From NCBI GenBank assembly GCA_029259715.1, contig JAJDEP010000017.1, positions 205,011 through 269,010 of the forward strand: DNA of 64,000 nucleotides. Reading direction: 5' to 3'. Shown here in pieces: positions 41,958 to 50,202 of the stretch. Numbering within the stretch: position 1 is the stretch's first letter; every line of letters starts with the position of its first letter. Position numbers and translations under genes: made by a program. The notes under the pieces are model-generated. The model was not told the origin of the DNA. It searched no databases and saw only the letters and a list, made by a program, of their open reading frames with translations. The stretch comes from Planctomycetota bacterium (GTDB lineage: Bacteria; Planctomycetota; B15-G4).

Positions 41958-43226
41958 TCAGGACGGGTCGAGACGTTCCAGCTGGAAGCTGTGGTGGAGG
42001 CGCACCATGCCCGGATGGTTCTCCTCCTGCGTGATCATCAGGTTGCGGTCGTGTTGCCGGTGATCGTACATGTGCACGCCGGTCTCATCGAAGAGATAGG
42101 CGACCACGGTGTACTCGCCCTCGTTCAGGCGCACGTCGGGCAGGCGCAGCCGGCAGCGGTGACGCCCGATCTCCGTGAGCGTCTCGTGACCGGCCAGCAT
42201 CGAGTTGAAGGTCGACGCGAGCACGTTGTCGGTGCGGAAGATGGCGACACCCACGTTCACCTCGGGTCCGTCCTTGCGGATCTCGAAGTCGATCTCGAAG
42301 ACCAGGTCCTCGCCCGGCATGATCATGTCCGGCAGCACGCTGCCGTTGGCCCCCTCCCCAGCGGCTTCGCCGGCGGCGCCCTGTTCGGCCTGGCCCTCCA
42401 CGTCGAGCATCAGTCGCACTTCGTGGATCACCGGCAGCATCTCGCCGGTGGTCTGCTCCTTGCCGGCGGTGACCTGCCGCGGATCGGTGTCGAGCGAGCG
42501 TTCGTAGTTGGCGTACTTGAGCGTCACGTCCTGGGGCAGGCCGCGCATCTCGGCCCGGCCGTCCTTGATCCAGATCACCTCGTCGCAGATCTGGCGCACG
42601 TCGTACAGCGAGTGGCTGCAGAACAGGATCGACTTGCCCGCTTCGCGGAACTCGAAGATGCGGTCGATGCACTTCTTCTGGAAGTACAGATCGCCCACCG
42701 CCAGGATCTCGTCGATGATCAGCACATCCGGGTCGATCGCCGTGGCGACGCTGAAACCCAGCCGCATGATCATGCCCGAGCTGTAGGTGCGCACCGGCTG
42801 GTCGATGTACGGACCGAGCTCCGCGAAGTCGACGATGGCATCGATGCGCTGATCGATCTCCGCCCGGGTGAAGCCCAGCACCTGGCCGGCCAGGAAGATG
42901 TTGGCGCGGCCGGTGAACTCGGTGTGGAAGCCGGTACCCAGCTCGAGCAGGCTGGCCACCGAACCGCGGATCTCGAAATCGCCGGACGAGGGCAGGGTCG
43001 TGCCCGCGAGGATCTTGAGCAGCGTCGACTTGCCGGCGCCGTTCTCGCCGATGATGCCGAGCGCCTTGCCGCGCTCCAGCTCGAAGCCCACGCCGCCCAG
43101 CGCCCGGTGCGCCGTGTGGAAGGTGCGCTTGCCGAAGCTCAGCGCCTCCTTCAGGCGCGCGACGGAGCCCGGGTACATCCGGTACTCCTTCACGAGATCC
43201 TTGGCGACCACGGCGTAGTCGGTCAT
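41958..43226 (-). CDS. wzt: ABC transporter ATP-binding protein for O-antigen-type polysaccharide export (Wzt)
   Basis: 422 residues. The nucleotide-binding domain has Walker A GENGAGKST (60-68), the YSSGM signature (148-152), Walker B VLIIDE (168-173) and the CSHS H-loop near 204. The segment FEIRGSVASLLELGTGF is typical of polysaccharide and teichoic acid exporters. Residues about 240-422 form a second domain rich in beta strands (PGEDLVFEIDFEI, GVAIFRTDNV, LPDVRLNEGEYTVVAYLF), which matches the Wzt C-terminal carbohydrate-binding fold that recognises the capped end of the glycan. The ATG overlaps the wzm stop by 4 bp. Together with Wzm it should move a finished, lipid-linked glycan across the inner membrane. 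Confidence 0.95.
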   Translation of the reverse strand: MTDYAVVAKDLVKEYRMYPGSVARLKEALSFGKRTFHTAHRALGGVGFELERGKALGIIGENGAGKSTLLKILAGTTLPSSGDFEIRGSVASLLELGTGFHTEFTGRANIFLAGQVLGFTRAEIDQRIDAIVDFAELGPYIDQPVRTYSSGMIMRLGFSVATAIDPDVLIIDEILAVGDLYFQKKCIDRIFEFREAGKSILFCSHSLYDVRQICDEVIWIKDGRAEMRGLPQDVTLKYANYERSLDTDPRQVTAGKEQTTGEMLPVIHEVRLMLDVEGQAEQGAAGEAAGEGANGSVLPDMIMPGEDLVFEIDFEIRKDGPEVNVGVAIFRTDNVLASTFNSMLAGHETLTEIGRHRCRLRLPDVRLNEGEYTVVAYLFDETGVHMYDHRQHDRNLMITQEENHPGMVRLHHSFQLERLDPS

Positions 43227-44206
43227 ACCTCGTCCGCGAAGCGGCCCTTGCAGCGCAAGAAGAACGTGTAGGACACCAGCAACAGCACCGTGCCCAGCAG
43301 CGCCAGCTGGCCCAGCTTGGCCACCGGGAAGGGCTGCAGTCCATAGGAGAAGATCGCCCGGTAGAGCTCCAGCAGCCAGGCCATGGGATTGAACTCCATG
43401 GCCGCGATGCCGAACTCGATGTCGCTCAGCTTGTCCACCGCCTCGGCGGGCAACCGGGACACGATCTCGGCGGGCGTCGGCTCGAACAGGAACGTGTCGG
43501 GCAATGTCGCCGGATCGATGCCGGCCGGTGCCAGGTACGGCGCCAGGATGCCCTCCTTGATCTTGTACAGGTCGTAGAAGACGGGCGTGGTGAACATCCA
43601 GAAGGTGAGCACCACCGGGACCGCCTGCATCACGTCGCGCACGAACACATTGGCGGCGGACAGGAACAAGGTCAGCGCCGTGATGAACACGATCTGCACG
43701 ACGACCACGACCGGGAACCACATCAGCTCCAGGGGCAGCGACGTGTTCACCGCCAGCTCGAGTCCCAGCAGGATCACGAAGCCGATCAGGAAGTAGACGT
43801 GGTAGACGATCACCTGGTACAGCGGCAGCAGCTCGCTGGGGAAGGCGATCTTCTTGATCAGGTTGGCGTTCTCGAGCACGACACCCGTACCGCGGCCCAG
43901 GCTGTCGGCGAGCACCGTCCAGGGCAGGATGCCGGTGATCAGGTAGAAGGTCGTGCGCCAGCCCACGCCCTCGGGGCCCTGCGGCGGCATCCTGTCCGAG
44001 AAGCCGATCTTCAGGATCTTGCTGAAGATCACGTAGTAGATGATGAACAGGATCAGCGGCTGGAGGATCGGCCACACCCGGCCCAGCACCGAACCCTCGA
44101 TGCGCGCCCGCAATTCGCGGCGCACGAAGGCTCCCAGCAGCTCTCGGTGGCGGAATATCACCAGCGGCAGCTGCCAGGCGTTGGTCACGGGGCGAGCGAC
44201 GTGCAT
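43223..44206 (-). CDS. wzm: ABC transporter permease for O-antigen-type polysaccharide export (Wzm)
   Basis: 327 residues with about six membrane segments, an ABC-2 type permease. VIFRHRELLGAFVRRELRARI is the family's amphipathic N-terminal region, followed by GSVLGRVWPILQPL and hydrophobic segments such as LILFIIYYVIFSKILKI. A long extracytoplasmic loop near 215-285 (EGILAPYLAPAGIDP) is larger than in most Wzm proteins. MEFNPMAWLLELYRAIF is the conserved C-terminal motif. I use the ATG at 44204-44206; the longer frame is Arg-rich shadow. No ribosome binding site is obvious. It starts the run wzm-wzt-GT2-GT2-GNAT, with a candidate promoter and stem-loop upstream. Confidence 0.94.
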   Translation of the reverse strand: MHVARPVTNAWQLPLVIFRHRELLGAFVRRELRARIEGSVLGRVWPILQPLILFIIYYVIFSKILKIGFSDRMPPQGPEGVGWRTTFYLITGILPWTVLADSLGRGTGVVLENANLIKKIAFPSELLPLYQVIVYHVYFLIGFVILLGLELAVNTSLPLELMWFPVVVVVQIVFITALTLFLSAANVFVRDVMQAVPVVLTFWMFTTPVFYDLYKIKEGILAPYLAPAGIDPATLPDTFLFEPTPAEIVSRLPAEAVDKLSDIEFGIAAMEFNPMAWLLELYRAIFSYGLQPFPVAKLGQLALLGTVLLLVSYTFFLRCKGRFADEV

Positions 44207-44242
44207 GGCGAGTGGACGAACGGTCGGTGGCGGTCGGGAATT

Positions 44243-44259
44243 CGGCCCCTTTGGGGCCG
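44243..44259. promoter_or_regulatory. Perfect hairpin in the leader of the wzm operon
   Basis: CGGCCCC-TTT-GGGGCCG, a 7-bp stem with a 3-nt loop, 37 bp before wzm and 97 bp after the ROK gene. It could end ROK transcription, act in the wzm leader, or be an operator. Confidence 0.45.
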
Positions 44260-44274
44260 CAACGCAAGCTCGCA

Positions 44275-44280
44275 AGCATA
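44275..44280 (-). promoter_or_regulatory. Candidate -10 box for wzm
   Basis: TATGCT on the minus strand, about 69 bp before the wzm start; the hairpin at 44243-44259 would lie in the leader. No clear -35 box. Confidence 0.35.
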
Positions 44281-44355
44281 CACGCCGAAGGGCGGCACGC
44301 CGCACGCCTCCCGAGCCGGAGGTCGGGATCGTCGGCCCGGGCCTCGCCTGAGCCC

Positions 44356-45270
44356 TCAGCCCGCCCCGGCCAGGACGGCAGCCAGCAGCCCGGCGCCCAG
44401 CAGCCCGGCATCGTCACCACAGCGGGCCGGCTGGACCTCGATCGCCCCCAGGCCCGGAGCCAGCGGGCGCGGATCCACCGCTCCCCTGGCGTCCTGAAGC
44501 AGCTCCGGCCAACCGGCCACCACGCCGCCGCCCAGCACGACCACCCGCGGATCCCCGAGGGTCACGAGCAGACGGGTGAGCGCCACCATGGCCGCCCGAG
44601 CGTCGCCGATGACCCCGTCGAGACGGGTGTCGCCCGAGCGCCAGCGCTCGATGACCGCCGCCGTCGTCAGCTCCTCCCCGAGCAACTCCGCAGCCCGAGC
44701 GGCCAGGGCGCGTCCGCCCAGATAGGCCTCGAAGCAGCCGTCCACCGTGGGATAGGGCGCGCCCCCCTCCCGGAACAGGACGTGGCCCCCTTCGAGCGCC
44801 GCGCCCCGGTGCCCCTCCACCAGCCGCCCGCCGCTGACCAGTCCGGTGCCCACCCCGGTGCCCACGAAGATCGCCACCAGGTCGTCTGCGCCCCGGGTGC
44901 GAGCCTCGGCCCAGGCGGCAGCATTCACGTCGTTGACCAGCCGCACCGGCACGCCGGTGGCTCGCGACAGCGGACCGCCCAACTCGGCATCGCGCAGCCC
45001 CAGTCCCGGCGACATGAAGACGATCCCGCTGCGCGTGTCACTGAAACCGGCGATGGCCAGCCCCAGGGCCAGGGGTGGCCGGCCGGCGGCGGCCGCGTGG
45101 TGGCGCGCCTCCTCCACCAGGGCGGCCAGCAACTGGTCCACGTCCCCGCAGGGCGTGGGCCGCTCGCGCAGATCCTGCAGACGGCCCGAGGGCCCCAGGC
45201 GCGCGCTGCGCAAGTGCGTGCCGCCCACGTCGAACGCCACGACCTCGCGGTCGCCGGTCTGGTCGCTCAT
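44356..45270 (-). CDS. ROK-family sugar kinase-like protein with degenerate zinc motif
   Basis: 304 residues. The ATP-binding phosphate loop is FDVGGTHLRSARLG near residues 12-25; LVNDVNAAAWAEAR and IFVGTGVGTGLVSGG are typical of glucokinase/ROK proteins, as is LEGGHV. The ROK zinc motif C-x-C-G-x2-G-C is not conserved: the corresponding stretch reads GGAPYPTVDGCFEAYLGG, with only one cysteine. The protein lacks an N-terminal DNA-binding domain, so it is a kinase-type rather than repressor-type ROK. It may phosphorylate a hexose or acetylated amino sugar for precursor supply, but loss of the zinc site makes activity less certain. The ATG overlaps the sulfatase-like gene's stop by 1 bp (TGATG). 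Confidence 0.85.
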   Translation of the reverse strand: MSDQTGDREVVAFDVGGTHLRSARLGPSGRLQDLRERPTPCGDVDQLLAALVEEARHHAAAAGRPPLALGLAIAGFSDTRSGIVFMSPGLGLRDAELGGPLSRATGVPVRLVNDVNAAAWAEARTRGADDLVAIFVGTGVGTGLVSGGRLVEGHRGAALEGGHVLFREGGAPYPTVDGCFEAYLGGRALAARAAELLGEELTTAAVIERWRSGDTRLDGVIGDARAAMVALTRLLVTLGDPRVVVLGGGVVAGWPELLQDARGAVDPRPLAPGLGAIEVQPARCGDDAGLLGAGLLAAVLAGAG

Positions 45271-47522
45271 CAGCCCTCGTCCTCCAACACGACCGCCCGG
45301 GGCGCGGCCGACAACCACGCGGCGCCGTACCACTGCTCGAACTCCAGCGCCAGCCGCGCCGCCGCATTGAGCGCCTCGGGCCCCGGCTCGGGGACCGACA
45401 ACAGGTCCTGCCGGACCTCGGGATCGGCCTCCCGATCGAACAGCGACCGCGCACCGCTCTGCGTGTCGGACAACCACAACCAACGCTCACTGCGCACCGC
45501 CTCGAGCTGCCGGTCCACGATGCCCTCGAACGGGAACAGCACCGCGGGCCAGATGGTGGGACGATCGAGTGCCGAGCCCCACGGCGCCGGCAGGTGCCCC
45601 TGGTGGCTGCCCGCCAGCTGCAGCCCCATCCGCTCGGCGATCAGTCGGGACACGTCGATGAGTTCGGTCGGGGCCTCGATCACGCCGCCCACCGGCCCGT
45701 CGGGCGGCACCCCCGGACCGGCGATCAGCAGCGGCACGTGCAGCACCTCGTCGAACAGGGTCTGACCGTGCGTGCGTCCGCCGTGCTCGAAGAACTCGAC
45801 ACCGTGACTGCCCACGACCACGACCAGCGTGTCGTCCAACAGGCCGCGCTGTTGCAACCAGCCCAGCAGCCGCCCCAACGCCCGATCCACCCCGGCGATC
45901 TCGGCGTCGTACAGCGGCCCCATCTCCTGCGCCAACGCCTCGGCCAGGCCCGGACGCGAATCGAGTCGGCGCACCCGTTCGACCAACACCGGGTCGAGCA
46001 CGCCGTTCACCGCCACCACGTCCACGTACTCCGGGTCGTGCGGGTAGCCGGGGTCGTTCAGGTGCAGGGTCAGGAACCACTCGAACGGTTCCATCTCCAC
46101 CAACCAGTCGATGGCGCGCTCCACGAGCACCGGCGCCGGCAGGTAGCGCATGGCGAAGGTCTCGTAGCCCTGGTCGAGCCCCATGCGACGGGAGACCTCG
46201 GGGCTGGACGAGAACGCCGCCGTGCTGCGCCCCGACCACGCCGCGGCGCGCGCCAGGGTGATCAGGCGCGGTGAGAGCCGGCGGTAGGCGCCGAGCCCCA
46301 GCCCGTGGGTGATGGGCGACGTCCCGGTGAGCAGCGACGCCACGTTGGGCAAGGCCCAGGACGACGGGGCCCAGGTCGAGGTGTAGCGCAGGCCGCGGGC
46401 GGCGGTGGCGTCGAGGTTCGGCGTGGCCGCGCCCGGGTACCCGTAGCAGCCCAGACGGTCGGGGCGCAGCGAGCCCACGCTGACCAGCAGCACGTTGCGA
46501 CTCTCCCCCGGTACGAACGGACGGCGGGCCACGCGCCGGGGTCCGGTCACCACGGCTTCACGCAGCCCCACGAAGAGCCCCGCCCCGCCCACCCGTCGGA
46601 AGCCCAGTTCGGGGGCGCGCCGGGCGCGCAGCGGCAGGTCGAGCGAGAGACTCACCTCGTGCGATCCGCCGGCGGCGAAGTCGAGCGGCACGCGTCGCAC
46701 CACGTCCGCGCCCGAGAGCACCTGCACTTCACCGGGACCGTCGTCTGCCGATCGCTCGGGATCCGTCTGCACGCCCGCGTCGCGCGCGGCGAACAGCACC
46801 AGCTCCAGCCGCGCGTCCGCACCGTCGTGCGCCCCGTCGTAGGAGAGCCGGATCGTCTCGTCGGGCGCGAGGGGCACGCACATGGGGCCCGGCAGGTCCA
46901 CGCGCCGGCTCTCCTCGGTGGCCGGCGCGCGGCGGGCGACGCCCGAGTACTCCGAGAGCACGTCGGTCAACACCGCGCGCGTGACGATCGCGACCTCGTC
47001 CTCGTCCACCGGGCGCCCCTGGGACTCGAGCACCACGTCGGCGACGTAGAGCGCGCCGAGCCCCGGCCGGCCGCGCCCATCGAGCACCGCGATCTCCAGG
47101 TCCACGGCTTCCCCCGGCCGCGCACTCACCGCGAGACGGTGCTCACCCCAGTGCCCCTCCGAAGCGGGCCCCGAGAACAGCTCCCGTCGACGTCCGTTCG
47201 GCGTGACCAGCGTCACCGCCATGTCGGGCAGGCCCGTCAGGAAGCCCTCGCGCAAGCGCAGCACCGGCTCCTCGCCCGGCACGGTGACCGCGAAACGCAG
47301 GATGTCCCCCGCCTTCAGGAACCACGCCTCGCGAAACTCGCCGCCCAGGCTCACCCGCGGCAGGCGCGGCAAGGGCGAGTCGGACTGCAGGCGCACCCGT
47401 TGTCCCACCCGGTGGTCGGCGGACTTGGCATCGCGCAACCAGAGCGAGACCGCCACCAGCGCGACGATCACCGCCGCGAGCCACAACGCCGACGTGGCGG
47501 CAGCCCTCAGTGGCCGAGTCAC
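45270..47522 (-). CDS. Membrane-anchored sulfatase-fold protein with missing catalytic residues
   Basis: 750 residues. An N-terminal membrane segment (about 10-29, TSALWLAAVIVALVAVSLWL) is followed by about 300 residues of beta-rich sequence, then a sulfatase/alkaline-phosphatase-superfamily domain (342-740). The fold's landmarks are clear: SVGSLRPDRLGCYGYPG (348-364), SSWALPNVASLLTG (387-400), LTLHLNDPGYPHDP (485-497) and GSHGVEFFEHGG (571-582) with THGQTLFDEVLHVPLL after it. But the metal-ligand Asp usual before SLR is Gly350, the nucleophile position in W-x-LP is Ala390, and the Asp of the D-H-G motif is Ser572. The protein probably binds rather than cleaves substrate. GTG start at 47522 overlaps the lipoprotein stop. 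Context is the ROK/wzm glycan region. Confidence 0.85.
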   Translation of the reverse strand: MTRPLRAAATSALWLAAVIVALVAVSLWLRDAKSADHRVGQRVRLQSDSPLPRLPRVSLGGEFREAWFLKAGDILRFAVTVPGEEPVLRLREGFLTGLPDMAVTLVTPNGRRRELFSGPASEGHWGEHRLAVSARPGEAVDLEIAVLDGRGRPGLGALYVADVVLESQGRPVDEDEVAIVTRAVLTDVLSEYSGVARRAPATEESRRVDLPGPMCVPLAPDETIRLSYDGAHDGADARLELVLFAARDAGVQTDPERSADDGPGEVQVLSGADVVRRVPLDFAAGGSHEVSLSLDLPLRARRAPELGFRRVGGAGLFVGLREAVVTGPRRVARRPFVPGESRNVLLVSVGSLRPDRLGCYGYPGAATPNLDATAARGLRYTSTWAPSSWALPNVASLLTGTSPITHGLGLGAYRRLSPRLITLARAAAWSGRSTAAFSSSPEVSRRMGLDQGYETFAMRYLPAPVLVERAIDWLVEMEPFEWFLTLHLNDPGYPHDPEYVDVVAVNGVLDPVLVERVRRLDSRPGLAEALAQEMGPLYDAEIAGVDRALGRLLGWLQQRGLLDDTLVVVVGSHGVEFFEHGGRTHGQTLFDEVLHVPLLIAGPGVPPDGPVGGVIEAPTELIDVSRLIAERMGLQLAGSHQGHLPAPWGSALDRPTIWPAVLFPFEGIVDRQLEAVRSERWLWLSDTQSGARSLFDREADPEVRQDLLSVPEPGPEALNAAARLALEFEQWYGAAWLSAAPRAVVLEDEG

Positions 47523-48031
47523 CGGTCCGTGCCGACGCCCCCGGGCGGGCGCTCGGCCGTAGCACCGGACAACCGCAGGATCGACTGGATCTTGGCCATC
47601 AGCAGCTGGGCCTCCATCTCGTCGTCCCCGTAGCCCTCCCACTTGTCGTCGGGGATGTTGCGCACGCCCTTGGCCAACAGGCCGCCCTTGCGCACGACCT
47701 GCTGCGGCACCCGCAGTCGCAGCATGTACCAGTCGGCCGCCTCGTCATCGAGTTCGACCACGACCTTGCGGCGCGAGGGCCCGCGCACCTCCTGCTGCGA
47801 CATGCCGTAGGCCCAGTCGGTCTCGACCCGGCCCGCATCGGGATCGCGCGAGCGCACGAGGTAGCCCGCGTCGTCGAGCGAAGCCAGCACGACCGTGTAG
47901 AGCGACTGGTAACCGATGTCGCCGAAGCGCCGTTCGACCCAGCGCGCCTCCGGCATGGCGGCACAGCCGCCCAGGACGCCCGACAGGAGGCACGCGATCA
48001 ACATCAGCACGACGGTCAGGGGGCGGATCAT
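47519..48031 (-). CDS. Small lipoprotein of unknown function
   Basis: 170 residues. The first 23 form a lipoprotein signal (RPLTVVLMLIACLLSGVLGGC) with LGGC as lipobox, so the mature protein should be acylated at the Cys and anchored in a membrane. The mature part is small and mixed alpha/beta with charged stretches (RRKVVVELDDEAADWYMLRLRV) that resemble periplasmic DUF-type lipoproteins; no catalytic motif. The ATG at 48029-48031 lies 7 bp after TAGACT, a candidate promoter that starts with the stop codon of der, so this gene may be expressed both with der and on its own. Its stop overlaps the sulfatase-like gene by 4 bp, which suggests a joint function at the envelope. Confidence 0.75.
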   Translation of the reverse strand: MIRPLTVVLMLIACLLSGVLGGCAAMPEARWVERRFGDIGYQSLYTVVLASLDDAGYLVRSRDPDAGRVETDWAYGMSQQEVRGPSRRKVVVELDDEAADWYMLRLRVPQQVVRKGGLLAKGVRNIPDDKWEGYGDDEMEAQLLMAKIQSILRLSGATAERPPGGVGTDR

Positions 48032-48038
48032 GCCCGGC

Positions 48039-48044
48039 AGTCTA
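48039..48044 (-). promoter_or_regulatory. Candidate -10 box for the lipoprotein gene (leaderless)
   Basis: TAGACT on the minus strand, 7 bp before the ATG at 48031, identical in sequence and distance to that before the PIG-L gene at 37184. Caveat: its first three bases are the TAG stop of der. Confidence 0.4.
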
Positions 48045-49397
48045 CCGGCCGCGCGTGGGGCTTTCACGATCACCCCCCGAGCGGGCCTGCAACCGGATGC
48101 GCAGGGGGATCTCGGGAAAGGGCAGCTGCTCCTGCAGTTCGTGCAGCAGGAAGCGTCGCCAGCTCTCCTCGAAGGCCGCCGGGGAATTCACGAAGACGAC
48201 CAGCGTGGGCGGGTGCGTGTCCACCTGGGAGGCGTAGTAGATCTTGCCGATCTGGCCGCCCTTGGCCCGGGGCTTGCGCCGTTCGTAGGCGCGGCGCAAC
48301 ACGCGGTTGAGTTCGCCGGTGCTGACCCGCTGGCCGGCCTGATCGTGCAGCTCGGCGGCGAGCTCCAGCGTCGGGTCGAGGTTGAGGTTCTCGGGGGCGG
48401 CGATGAAGGCGATCGGTGCGTAGGACAGCCCCGCCAGCCGCTTGCGCACGTAGGTCTCGTAGGTCGCCGTGTCGGACTCGTCCCGTGCGAGGTCCCACTT
48501 CGTGACCACGATCACGGCCGGCACGCAGGCCTCGGAGATCATGCCTCCGATCTGGCGATCGATGCGGCTCACGTCGCGCGTGGCGTCGAGCAGCAACAGC
48601 ACCACGTCGGCGCGACGGACCGCGCGCAGCGCCCGGGACTGGCCGTAGAAATCCACCGAGTCGCTGATCGTGCGGCCCTTGCGCATGCCGGCCGTGTCGA
48701 TGGCGACGAAGCGCCGCCCGCCCACCATGAAGGGCACGTCCACCGCGTCGCGCGTCGTGCCCGGGACTTTCGACACGATCACCCGCTGCTCACCCGCGAG
48801 CGCGTTGACCAGCGTGGACTTGCCGGCGTTCATGCGCCCCACGATGGCGAGCTGCACCGTCTCGCTCGGCGCCATGGGAGCCAGCGCCGTGTCCCCCAGC
48901 GCCTCGAACACCGCGTCGCGCAGATCCGCGATGCCCAGGCGCTCCTTGGCGGAGACGCGGTGCGGGTCGCCGAAGCCCAGCGCGCAGGCCTCCCCGGCAC
49001 CGGCCTGGTCACGCTGCGACTCGACCTTGTTGGCCACCAGGAACACGGGCACGTCGAGCCGGCGCAGGCGCCGCGCCACGTCCTCATCGGCGACACCCAC
49101 GCCCTCCTTGGCGTCGACCACGAACAGCACGAGGTCGGCCAGGTCGAGGGCCGTGGCGATCTGTTCCTCGATCTCCTGCCGCAGGCGCGCCTCGTCCACC
49201 TGGCCGATCCCGCCCGTGTCGATCAGCTCCACCGAGCAGTTGCCCACGTCGAGCAGGAAGCTCACCCGGTCGCGGGTCACCCCGGCCATCGGATCCTCGA
49301 TCGCCACGCGGCGTCCGGCGAGCGCGTTGAACAGCGTGCTCTTGCCCACGTTGGGGCGTCCCACGATGACCACCCGAGGAAAACCACCGGTACTCAT
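48042..49397 (-). CDS. der: Ribosome-assembly GTPase Der (EngA)
   Basis: 451 residues with two tandem GTPase domains and a KH-like C-terminal domain, the standard EngA layout for 50S subunit maturation. Domain 1: GRPNVGKST (G1), DTGGIG (G3), NKVES (G4). Domain 2: the second G1 NAGKSTLVNAL, DTAGMRKG (G3) and TKWD (G4). The usual G5 'SA' motif of domain 2 reads IAFIAAPENLN, a small departure. The C-terminal region contains ARPYA-free KIYYASQVDTHPPTL and the EEIPLRI-type KH strand. The ATG overlaps the stop of queE by 4 bp, so the two are coupled, which is not a usual pairing. Confidence 0.96.
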   Translation of the reverse strand: MSTGGFPRVVIVGRPNVGKSTLFNALAGRRVAIEDPMAGVTRDRVSFLLDVGNCSVELIDTGGIGQVDEARLRQEIEEQIATALDLADLVLFVVDAKEGVGVADEDVARRLRRLDVPVFLVANKVESQRDQAGAGEACALGFGDPHRVSAKERLGIADLRDAVFEALGDTALAPMAPSETVQLAIVGRMNAGKSTLVNALAGEQRVIVSKVPGTTRDAVDVPFMVGGRRFVAIDTAGMRKGRTISDSVDFYGQSRALRAVRRADVVLLLLDATRDVSRIDRQIGGMISEACVPAVIVVTKWDLARDESDTATYETYVRKRLAGLSYAPIAFIAAPENLNLDPTLELAAELHDQAGQRVSTGELNRVLRRAYERRKPRAKGGQIGKIYYASQVDTHPPTLVVFVNSPAAFEESWRRFLLHELQEQLPFPEIPLRIRLQARSGGDRESPTRGR

Positions 49398-50200
49398 CGG
49401 ACCCCCAACAGCTTGTGGACCTGCGGAACGACGCGCACGTCCAGGCCGTGCTCGGCCAGGACGTCCACGAGCCGGTCGAAATCTTCGCGCGGCAACCGCG
49501 GCGAGCCTCCCAGGGGGCTCACGGGCTGCAGGAACACCGGCGCACGCGGAGCATGACGTGCCAGCAGTTCGGCTGCACGCTGCACTTCGTCCGCGCCCGT
49601 GTCACCATCGGCGACGAGCTTGAAGAACACGTCCCTGTCGGCGAGCACACCGGTCGCCAACACGGCCTCGTGCCGCTCGAGCACGTCGGCCAGACCCGTG
49701 GCGGAAGGCAGCTTGATGTCACACGCCACCCAGCGGACATGCTCGACGACCCTGGCCAGGGCGTCGGCGTCCAGGCCGGCCGTCTCGAGCATCACGTCGC
49801 GACCCGCGGCCCCCAGACGTCGGGCGAGTGCCGCGCTGAACTCGGCCTGCTCCAGGGGCTCGCCCCCGGTGATCGACACCGGCGCCGGCCCATGGGCGTG
49901 GGGCGCCGGGTCCGCGCACGCGACCAGCTCGAGCACGTCGTCCAGCGCGAGGGGGTTGTCGACGTGTTGCCCGGGGGCGTCAGCTGACTCGCCCCGCCCC
50001 TGCGCCCGGTTCCCGCCCGGCTCGGCGGGTGGCCGGGGTCGGGCCACCCGGGCCGGCACGTCGAAGGCCCAGGCCGTGTCGCAGTAGCGGCAGTCGATCG
50101 TGCAGCCCGCCAGGCGCACGAAGACCTGGCGCTTCCCCAGGAGCAAGCCCTCGCCCTGGAAGCTGCGGAAGATCTCGGCGATGCGGGCGCGAGGTTCCAC
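49394..50200 (-). CDS. queE: 7-carboxy-7-deazaguanine synthase (radical SAM)
   Basis: 268 residues. The radical SAM cluster motif is C33-x3-C37-x2-C40 in LAGCTIDCRYCDTAW, and EIFRSFQGEG near the N-terminus is the hallmark of QueE, which makes the deazaguanine precursor of queuosine. SITGGEPLEQ is the SAM-binding region. An inserted stretch of about 35 residues after the cluster (PARVARPRPPAEPGGNRAQ) is charged and low in complexity, and lengthens the protein relative to the usual 210-240 residues. The start is set at GTG 50200, two bases after the aminotransferase stop. I see no other queuosine gene in the window. Confidence 0.92.
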   Translation of the reverse strand: MEPRARIAEIFRSFQGEGLLLGKRQVFVRLAGCTIDCRYCDTAWAFDVPARVARPRPPAEPGGNRAQGRGESADAPGQHVDNPLALDDVLELVACADPAPHAHGPAPVSITGGEPLEQAEFSAALARRLGAAGRDVMLETAGLDADALARVVEHVRWVACDIKLPSATGLADVLERHEAVLATGVLADRDVFFKLVADGDTGADEVQRAAELLARHAPRAPVFLQPVSPLGGSPRLPREDFDRLVDVLAEHGLDVRVVPQVHKLLGVR

Positions 50201-50202
50201 GC

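Noticed and set aside
45270..47522. Active sulfatase or phosphoglycerol transferase
   Set aside because: Three catalytic or metal positions are replaced (Gly350, Ala390, Ser572), so I call it sulfatase-fold only.
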